Shown piece after piece: positions 1 to 5,244 of a stretch of 52,760 nucleotides of DNA (the first letter of the stretch is position 1; the number at the start of each line of letters is the position of its first letter). The stretch lies in contig CAYNSX010000013.1 of NCBI GenBank assembly GCA_964400165.1, positions 1-52,760 of the forward strand, in the 5' to 3' direction. The translations under genes were made by a program, and so were the position numbers. This stretch comes from CAYNSX01 sp964400165. GTDB lineage: Bacteria; Armatimonadota; Hebobacteria; CAYNSX01. The notes below the pieces were generated by a model. It searched no databases and was not told the DNA's origin. It saw only the letters and a list, made by a program, of their open reading frames with translations.

Positions 1-248
1 GCGAACGGCTCGACGACCTCGCATTGTGTGATGACATCGAGGTTGCGCCCGACGGCCAGTTGCAGCCGCGCATAGGTAAACGGCTGCAGGCCCGCCGCCA
101 GCCGCGACTTCGGCCGCCGCACCCCTTTAGCGATGCCGCGCAATTTGCCGCGCTCGCGGCTGAACAGGGTGACCAGCCGGTCGGTCTCGGCGAAGTTGTG
201 GTGCCGCAGCGTGATGGCCGCCACGCGATAGAGGCGCAGTTCCCTCAT
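1..248 (-). CDS. recO: DNA repair protein RecO, N-terminal part (runs off the window)
   Basis: Reading the minus strand from the ATG at 248 gives 82 codons beginning MRELRLYRVAAITLRHHNF, with no stop before the window edge. The segment AETDRLVTLFSRERGKL, then IAKGVRRPKSRL and LQPFTYARLQLAVGRNLDVITQ, is the OB-fold N-terminal domain of RecO. RecO loads RecA on SSB-coated DNA with RecR in RecF-pathway repair (family knowledge). The zinc finger and C-terminal helical domain lie outside the window. It is the third minus-strand gene after trpA and the propeller gene; the 111-base gap 249-359 holds nothing I recognise. No strong Shine-Dalgarno sequence precedes the ATG. Confidence 0.88.
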   Translation of the reverse strand, partial: MRELRLYRVAAITLRHHNFAETDRLVTLFSRERGKLRGIAKGVRRPKSRLAAGLQPFTYARLQLAVGRNLDVITQCEVVEPF

Positions 249-359
249 GATGGCAGGGACCGGGAAGGCGGGGAGGCAGGGAGGCAGGAAAGGCACATGA
301 TCATTCAGGGTCTCGCCAGCCGAATCTGATGGTCACGATACGGAGGGCCGCGCCGCCGG

Positions 360-1736
360 TCAAGGCGTGAGGGGATTGGCATGTGTCTTCTTTGGATCGA
401 CCGAAGGCATCGGGTCGCATCGAATGATACGCAGCGGCCCGCGCAAGCCAGACTTTGATACGGGCGACAGAACTGCTTCCGTTTGGGGGTCGAATCGGTT
501 GGGGATGATGCACACCTCCCCTTCGGGAGCAAAGAACGCAATGTACTTGCCGTCGGGGGATAGGGCTACGCTTGGCCCCGGCGCTGTGCCGAATTCTCCG
601 TCCATGTTGGGGCCCTTGTAGAGGTATGACTCGCGATGGAGCACACGCGAAGTTCCTTCCTGTAGGTCGAACAGTTCAATAATCCAGGTGAGCGGCCCAA
701 TGTAGTCATACTCCGCCGAATGGCCGGCGCGTTGATCTTCTTCCGGGGTCGGGCTCAAGGTTCCGGCAATCACCGCGCGATTTGCAAGCGGCGCAACGCT
801 ATCTGGCGCCGATCTCCCGCCCGCAAAGTTCCAATCCCAATTCTGTTCGCGTGGCTTGCCGTCGGCGTGAGACCAGGTCAGAAGGCCGTGACGTGAATAC
901 CCGAAGAACTGATTACCTGGAAGTGCGACGACAGTTTCCATGAATTTGGGAGTTTGAAGAGAGCTGGCACTGTCATTTGCAATCGAGACGACAAACCATC
1001 TTGCGACAAACAGTACGACCAACAGTTGGCCGTCAGTGCCACCGAGCCATTGTGCGACTCCCAAGGATGGCTGCTGCCTTATGTCAAGATAGGATGGGAG
1101 TGTTGATTCGATTTGCATCCGAAATCGCACGAGCGGGTGGCATGTTTTAGTGGTCACATCCCCGATAATGATGGCGCCATTTTGGGCCCAGGCGAACTGG
1201 CGACCGCTGGAATCCCAGACGAAGCCAGACCTCCAGCCAGGCCCAAGCCAGGCGCCTGAGTCCTTCGAAAGAACATACAGCGTTCGACCTTTGAGGCTGC
1301 GGACATAGACCCTTCCCTCTCGCTCCCAGGCGATCCAAGCGTCATTGGGGGAGATTGAGTACACGGAACTCCCCACATAGACTTGCTTGCCCTTCGGCCG
1401 CTCTCCCGGATGCCACCCTTCGATGAGGAGCAGGCGCTCACCCCGATGGACCACGATGTACCGCCCACTCGCTGTGATGGAGTGAGTGCTCGATGGGTCA
1501 TTCAGTCCAGGGGCGCTCAGCAAATGTTCCTCCGCGGTATCACGTGCCTGCACTGCAATTCGCCCATGTGGCGACTGCGACTCGCGGGTTGTCCAATTGA
1601 TGCCAACGGTTTCTTGCGGCGACTGATCGGGCGGATGCGGAGCAGCCGCGTTCAAGAGGAAGCAGCAGATGAAAGTGATGGCGCAGAACCACTTCAGGCA
1701 ATGAGGAGAAATCCCGCGATTTGTTCTTGTCTTCAT
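360..1736 (-). CDS. Secreted beta-propeller-like protein of unknown function
   Basis: 458 residues from the ATG at 1736, which I prefer to the in-frame ATG at 1775 because it puts a basic n-region directly before the hydrophobic stretch WFCAITFICCFLLNAAA, a likely signal peptide. The mature part has repeating strands of TolB/WD40-like character, such as SGRYIVVHRGERLLLIEG, ISPNDAWIAWEREGRVYVRS, DSSGRQFAWAQNGAIIIGD and LSPDGKYIAFFAPEGEVCII. A periplasmic or surface propeller is inferred; no catalytic motif is visible. Its GC is lower than its neighbours and it holds two of the window's few ACGT tetramers (891 and 1542), so it may have been acquired. It lies 95 bases downstream of trpA on the same strand. 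Confidence 0.6.
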   Translation of the reverse strand: MKTRTNRGISPHCLKWFCAITFICCFLLNAAAPHPPDQSPQETVGINWTTRESQSPHGRIAVQARDTAEEHLLSAPGLNDPSSTHSITASGRYIVVHRGERLLLIEGWHPGERPKGKQVYVGSSVYSISPNDAWIAWEREGRVYVRSLKGRTLYVLSKDSGAWLGPGWRSGFVWDSSGRQFAWAQNGAIIIGDVTTKTCHPLVRFRMQIESTLPSYLDIRQQPSLGVAQWLGGTDGQLLVVLFVARWFVVSIANDSASSLQTPKFMETVVALPGNQFFGYSRHGLLTWSHADGKPREQNWDWNFAGGRSAPDSVAPLANRAVIAGTLSPTPEEDQRAGHSAEYDYIGPLTWIIELFDLQEGTSRVLHRESYLYKGPNMDGEFGTAPGPSVALSPDGKYIAFFAPEGEVCIIPNRFDPQTEAVLSPVSKSGLRGPLRIIRCDPMPSVDPKKTHANPLTP

Positions 1737-1831
1737 TCTTCGCTTGACCCTCTGACGACCGCGGGGCTCGAACATCGCGGCCTGCGGCGTCGACTGAATT
1801 CACCAAATCTTACTCCCCAGTCGGCGCGATG

Positions 1832-2629
1832 TCAGTGCCGAGTGGCTGCCTTGAGAGAGCGGATGAACTCGGTCACGGCGGCGGGCAGTTTCGGGTCGCC
1901 CGAATGGCGGGCGATGAGATCCACGAGCGCGCTACCGACGACGGCGCCGTCGGCGATGGCGCAGATATCGCGCACCTGCTCGGGCGTCGAGATGCCGAAG
2001 CCGACGGCGATGGGTTTCTCCGTTTCGGCGCGCAGGCGGGCGACGAGGCCGGTCAAGTCGGCGGGCAGGGCGGCGCGGGCGCCGGTGACGCCGGTGCGCG
2101 AGACGCAATAGACGAAGCCGGTGCTGCGCGCCGCGGCGCGGGCGATGCGGGGCAGCGTGCTGGTCGGGGCGAGCAGGAAGATGGTGTCGAGGCCGTGCTT
2201 TGACGCAGCCGCGCACCACTCGTCGGCCTCTTCGGGCGGCAGGTCGGAGATGATGACGCCGGCGATGCCCGCCGCCGCGGCCTCGGCGGCGAAGCGCACA
2301 TAGCCGCGGTGGAAGACGGGATTGGTGTAGGTCATGATGACGAGCGGCGTGTCGTGCGCGGCGCGGAAGTCGCGCGCCGCGGCGAACAGCGCGTCGAGCG
2401 TCGCGCCGGCGTCGAGCGCGCGCTGCGCCGCGGCCTGGATGGTGGGGCCGTCGGCGATCGGGTCGGAGAACGCCAGCCCCAGTTCGATGACATCGGCGCC
2501 GCCCGCGGCGAGCGCCTCGAGGACCGCCGGCGTTGCCGCCGGCGACGGGTCGCCCGCCATGACGAACGGGATGAGCGCGCGCTCGTTGTGTGCGCGCAAG
2601 GCGGTGAAAGTGCCGGAAATGCGAGACAT
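1832..2629 (-). CDS. trpA: Tryptophan synthase alpha subunit
   Basis: 265 residues, normal length for TrpA, a TIM barrel that cleaves indole-3-glycerol phosphate to indole and glyceraldehyde 3-phosphate and channels indole to TrpB. The two catalytic acids are present in ADVIELGLAFSDPIADGP (Glu of VIELG and Asp of SDPIADG), and the phosphate-binding loop VSRTGVTGARAALP is intact. The reading frame stays open far upstream, but homology begins at MSRISGTFTAL. A TACAAT box six bases before the ATG, with no Shine-Dalgarno, suggests leaderless translation. It stands alone here: the trpE-G-D-C-F-B cluster is about 44 kb away on the other strand. Whether another trpA follows trpB beyond the window cannot be seen. 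Confidence 0.96.
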   Translation of the reverse strand: MSRISGTFTALRAHNERALIPFVMAGDPSPAATPAVLEALAAGGADVIELGLAFSDPIADGPTIQAAAQRALDAGATLDALFAAARDFRAAHDTPLVIMTYTNPVFHRGYVRFAAEAAAAGIAGVIISDLPPEEADEWCAAASKHGLDTIFLLAPTSTLPRIARAAARSTGFVYCVSRTGVTGARAALPADLTGLVARLRAETEKPIAVGFGISTPEQVRDICAIADGAVVGSALVDLIARHSGDPKLPAAVTEFIRSLKAATRH

Positions 2630-2635
2630 TGAAAG

Positions 2636-2641
2636 ATTGTA
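2636..2641 (-). promoter_or_regulatory. -10 box TACAAT of leaderless trpA
   Basis: On the minus strand TACAAT is followed by six bases and then the trpA ATG, leaving no room for a ribosome binding site. The region where a -35 box would fall is occupied by heptamer repeats. One of seven such arrangements in the window. Confidence 0.5.
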
Positions 2642-2646
2642 ACGAT

Positions 2647-2674
2647 GAATGGTGAATGGAGAATGGTGAATGGG
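2647..2674. repeat. Heptamer array, four units of GAATGGN
   Basis: Four consecutive 7-base units (GAATGGT, GAATGGA, GAATGGT, GAATGGG) lie immediately upstream of trpA. They resemble the short tandemly repeated heptamers (STRR) known from cyanobacteria. Other heptamer families sit in and after nrdJ and around the gene at 48.0-48.5 kb. Confidence 0.85.
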
Positions 2675-2841
2675 GATGCGGAATCGATGCGTCAGCCACC
2701 CAAGCGAGCGCAGCGCGGCATTAAATAACGGACTTCCAACTCCGGAATCAGGAATCCGCAACCGCTCGTACAGAGACCAAGCAATGGCCTCCTGTGGGGT
2801 AACCGGTGGAAAAACGGTGACGAAATGTTGGGGTAGGGGCC

Positions 2842-2869
2842 TTGACACGGGCCTCTTGGGTGCTAAACT
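2842..2869 (+). promoter_or_regulatory. Sigma-70-type promoter of nrdR
   Basis: TTGACA at 2842-2847, a 16-base spacer, then TAAACT at 2864-2869. This is the best consensus promoter in the window. Transcription should start at about 2876, inside the NrdR-box-like palindrome. Confidence 0.7.
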
Positions 2870-2875
2870 TCCTAT

Positions 2876-2892
2876 CACCCCCAAGATATGGG
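2876..2892 (+). promoter_or_regulatory. NrdR-box-like operator at the nrdR start site
   Basis: The sequence CCCCAAGATATGGGG with flanking C and G is an imperfect inverted repeat. Its core fits the NrdR box consensus (CwAtATaTwG) at eight of ten positions. It covers the likely +1, so binding would block transcription and give autoregulation. I see no second box before nrdJ, although NrdR boxes usually come in pairs. Confidence 0.5.
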
Positions 2893-2910
2893 GGCTGTGG
2901 ATACCTTCGG

Positions 2911-3462
2911 ATGCGGTGCAGCAGGTGCAATGGCCAGGAGAGCAGGGTGATTGACAGCCGGGTGAGCGAGGACGGATCCGCCGTCCGCCGCCGCCGTGAA
3001 TGTCAGACTTGCGGGGAGCGCTGGACGACCTACGAACGGCGCGATGTCCCGCGCCTGTTCGTCCGCAAGCGGGGGGGCAAACTGCAGCCCTTCGACCGCG
3101 AAAAACTCCTCGAATCCCTCCGCAAGGCCTGCAACAAGCGCCCGGTGACCGAACGGCAACTCGAAGAGGCCGGCGACCGCATCGAGCGCGCGCTACGCGA
3201 TGGCCTGGACGAGGAAGTGGGCAGCAGCCAGATCGGCGAACTGGTGATGATCGAATTGCGCGACCTCGACCAGGTCGCCTACATCCGCTACGCATCGGTG
3301 TACAAGGACTTCCGCGAAGTGGATGCCTTCGTCGAGGAAATCGAGTCGCTGGAGAACGGGCATCCGCGAGTGGGGGAGACGGCGTCCGCGGCGGGGGCGC
3401 CGGCGTCCGCACCCGCGGCATTACGGTCCAAACAAACGACCCATTCGGGTGAGGGGCAGTAG
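2911..3462 (+). CDS. nrdR: Transcriptional repressor NrdR
   Basis: 183 residues from the ATG at 2911. The N-terminal zinc ribbon has paired cysteines in MRCSRCNGQESRVIDSRVSEDGSAVRRRRECQTCGERWTTYER. An ATP-cone follows (residues about 45-140: LFVRKRGGKLQPFDREKLLESLRKACNKRPV, then ASVYKDFREVDAFVEEI). NrdR senses dATP/ATP and represses ribonucleotide reductase genes. The family is usually about 150 residues; this one has an extra Ala/Pro-rich tail of about 30. The frame is open to 2842, but that would run through the promoter and operator, so 2911 is the start. nrdJ lies 1.8 kb downstream on the same strand, separated by four small genes. Confidence 0.95.
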   Translation: MRCSRCNGQESRVIDSRVSEDGSAVRRRRECQTCGERWTTYERRDVPRLFVRKRGGKLQPFDREKLLESLRKACNKRPVTERQLEEAGDRIERALRDGLDEEVGSSQIGELVMIELRDLDQVAYIRYASVYKDFREVDAFVEEIESLENGHPRVGETASAAGAPASAPAALRSKQTTHSGEGQ

Positions 3463-3534
3463 GGTGAACGCGAGCGCACCAACTGTGTGCGCGGGTCGAG
3501 GCGAGTTGCAGACCCAATCCATAGGAGGGCCATA

Positions 3535-3591
3535 ATGCCGGCAAAGAAGAAAGCCGCCAAGAAGACCGCGGCCAAGAAGAAGAAGCGCTAA
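3535..3591 (+). CDS. 18-residue Lys/Ala-rich basic peptide
   Basis: ATG at 3535 preceded by AGGAGG at 3523-3528 with a 6-base spacer, among the best ribosome binding sites in the window. The product is MPAKKKAAKKTAAKKKKR, with ten basic residues in eighteen. It resembles the C-terminal tails of bacterial histone-H1-like proteins, so nucleic-acid binding is a reasonable guess. It is too short for homology to prove anything. The exact spacing and clean stop support translation. A GC-rich hairpin (3601-3615) follows, without a T run. Confidence 0.6.
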   Translation: MPAKKKAAKKTAAKKKKR

Positions 3592-3600
3592 GTAGGCTGT

Positions 3601-3615
3601 GCGGGGGCGCCCCGC
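3601..3615 (+). terminator. Possible weak terminator hairpin
   Basis: GCGGGG, a 3-base loop, then CCCCGC, just after the Lys/Ala peptide stop. No T tract follows, so intrinsic termination is uncertain. Confidence 0.25.
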
Positions 3616-3670
3616 TCGGGGCAACTGCTGTACTCGCGAGCGCGGCGCCCTCGTCTTTCCGAACCTCCGA

Positions 3671-4087
3671 ATGACAACCACAAACATGCGAGCGATGACC
3701 AACTGGTGGGCGCACCTGCGCGGTGCGGTGCGACTGCGCCGCTTCCGCAATGCGCCGAAGCGGGCAGTCCTGTCGGGGGCCGCCGAGCGCCTGCTGCTGC
3801 AGCACGAAGACTGGCTGCGCGCGCAGGGCCACCAGGAAGGGAAGCCGCCCGCCCTCGACCACGGCGCGCCGGATGCGCTGTGGGTGGACACGAACACCGG
3901 CGAGATGATCTTCGTCGTCGTCGCCGCGACGGCAGCGGAGGTCGAGAGCGCGCTCGAGCGCGCCGACGCCTTCGCCGATTACCGGAATGCGACGGTGCAT
4001 GTGGTGGCGCCGCAGAGTGATTCTCTGAAGGCTCAGCTCGGAGTAGCCGAGTTTTCGGTGTTCCAATACTGCCTAGGAGGCTTCTGA
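3671..4087 (+). CDS. Hypothetical protein
   Basis: 138 residues from MTTTNMRAMTNWWAHLRG; the frame is open upstream to 3599, so the start is uncertain. I do not recognise it. It begins with a basic, Trp-containing helix (WWAHLRGAVRLRRFRNAPKRAVLSGAAERLLLQHEDWL). An alternating strand-helix part follows (DALWVDTNTGEMIFVVVAATAAEVESALERADAFADYRNATVHVVAP), which could be a small alpha/beta fold. Its stop overlaps the next ATG (TGATG), so the two genes are probably translated together. Confidence 0.6.
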   Translation: MTTTNMRAMTNWWAHLRGAVRLRRFRNAPKRAVLSGAAERLLLQHEDWLRAQGHQEGKPPALDHGAPDALWVDTNTGEMIFVVVAATAAEVESALERADAFADYRNATVHVVAPQSDSLKAQLGVAEFSVFQYCLGGF

Positions 4088-4356
4088 TGGAACACGGTTG
4101 GTGGCACAAATGTCCTGGATGTGGTCATCTTGCCATCTTCGTTGGGCTGGCGTGCGCTATTTGCCACACGAATTTTGAAATTACAGCGTCGCTGAGCGAT
4201 CTTATGAAGTCGCGGCACCTACAAGTCGCGCCCAACGAATGGATGCCTGCACAGCAAGACCATGCCGAAGCTGGCAACCGATCTCATTCGCCCTACAGTC
4301 TACGACTGGCAGAAACTGCATCGCATTCTCCATATGCAAGTGGCAACTCTCTTTGA
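4087..4356 (+). CDS. Small zinc-ribbon protein, unknown function
   Basis: 89 residues. The N-terminus MEHGWWHKCPGCGHLAIFVGLACAICHTNFEI has two CxxC pairs typical of a zinc ribbon; the rest is polar with no recognised domain. The ATG overlaps the stop of the preceding gene, implying coupled translation. Lower GC than the surrounding genes. The function is unknown. Confidence 0.6.
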   Translation: MEHGWWHKCPGCGHLAIFVGLACAICHTNFEITASLSDLMKSRHLQVAPNEWMPAQQDHAEAGNRSHSPYSLRLAETASHSPYASGNSL

Positions 4357-4417
4357 ATGGAACGCCGAACAGAATGGAGCACACATCATGGCAAGAACTA
4401 AGGGGAGGACTGAGTAG

Positions 4418-5188
4418 ATGCCGAGTGCGGGCGACTTGACCGGCCAGCCACTTGGCTACGCGAGTCCAAGTGCGAGGGCGCGAGCAGCAGCCGAGATGCT
4501 AAGGGGCGCAGGGATCGGCCAGCCACTTGACGACGCGAGTTCAAGTGCGAGAGCGCGAGCGGTAGGCGAAATGCTAAGGGGCGCAGGGATCGGCCAGCCA
4601 CTTGACGACGCGAGTTCAAGTGCGAGAGCGCGAGCGGTAGGCGAAATGCTAAGGGGCGCAGGGATCGGGCGGACATGGCCGGTTGGCGAGCAGAAAGCGA
4701 TCTCGCTCAGCATACAAGACATTCGAAGCTTGTCGTCAGTTTCAGTGACTGATCTCAAGCTGTACTTCGGACAATTCGCAGAGACGCTCTCGTCTCAGAA
4801 CGCACAAGAGCTTGAATTGGCCCGCGAACACTTGCGACAGGCAAAGGCGACCATCAAGATTCAAAAGCGACAACTGGAACTGCAAAACGAAATGAACGCT
4901 GTGGCTATTGGAATGGGTCATCGCGCAGACCAAATGGCGGAAATGTTGCAGATTAGCCTCGGCCAGAGCGCGGATCTTTGTTCCAGTATGACGGAAGTGC
5001 TCACGGAAGGTCGGAAGACGACGACCATCAACATGCGCATGTTTTACGTTATGGTTGTGACATCATTGTTAGCGCTTGCACATGGCTGGCAGCTGGATCA
5101 GGCCTTCTTGAGACTTGCTTCGGGTGCGTTGGAAAGGGCAGTTCAATGGGGCCAAGTGCTTCTTGAAAGCGTATTGCGCGTTCTCTGA
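4418..5188 (+). CDS. Tandem-repeat, coiled-coil, single-TM protein of unknown function
   Basis: 256 residues; the start at 4418 is supported by AGGGGAGGA eight bases upstream. Residues about 9-83 are three 25-residue repeats (consensus GQPLDDASSSARARAVGEML then RGAGI). Next comes a coiled-coil stretch (AQELELAREHLRQAKATIKIQKRQLELQNEMNAVAIGM) and a likely membrane helix (MFYVMVVTSLLALAHGW) near 208-224, with a short amphipathic tail. There is no signal peptide, so it may be a C-terminally anchored cytoplasmic protein. GC is lower than in nrdJ and it contains one ACGT (5046). No family is recognised. Its leader resembles that of nrdJ. Confidence 0.65.
   Translation: MPSAGDLTGQPLGYASPSARARAAAEMLRGAGIGQPLDDASSSARARAVGEMLRGAGIGQPLDDASSSARARAVGEMLRGAGIGRTWPVGEQKAISLSIQDIRSLSSVSVTDLKLYFGQFAETLSSQNAQELELAREHLRQAKATIKIQKRQLELQNEMNAVAIGMGHRADQMAEMLQISLGQSADLCSSMTEVLTEGRKTTTINMRMFYVMVVTSLLALAHGWQLDQAFLRLASGALERAVQWGQVLLESVLRVL
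4441..4665 (+). repeat. Three 75-bp tandem repeats inside a coding region
   Basis: Units at 4441-4515, 4516-4590 and 4591-4665. Units 2 and 3 are identical base for base and unit 1 differs at several positions. The unit is exactly 25 codons, so copy number can change without breaking the frame. The identity implies recent duplication or gene conversion. Confidence 0.95.
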
Positions 5189-5244
5189 AGACGCGGCACA
5201 GCACGCAGCACACATCATAGCCATACTCATGGGAGGATGAGGGG

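Noticed and set aside
1832..4066. A 744-codon open frame on the minus strand extending upstream of trpA
   Set aside because: Only the last 265 codons match a family (TrpA). The upstream part crosses the heptamer array, the nrdR promoter and nrdR in antisense and has the Arg/Pro/Ser bias of a high-GC shadow frame.
5189..5244. Cobalamin riboswitch before nrdJ
   Set aside because: The 56-base gap is far too short and no B12-box-like sequence is visible there.
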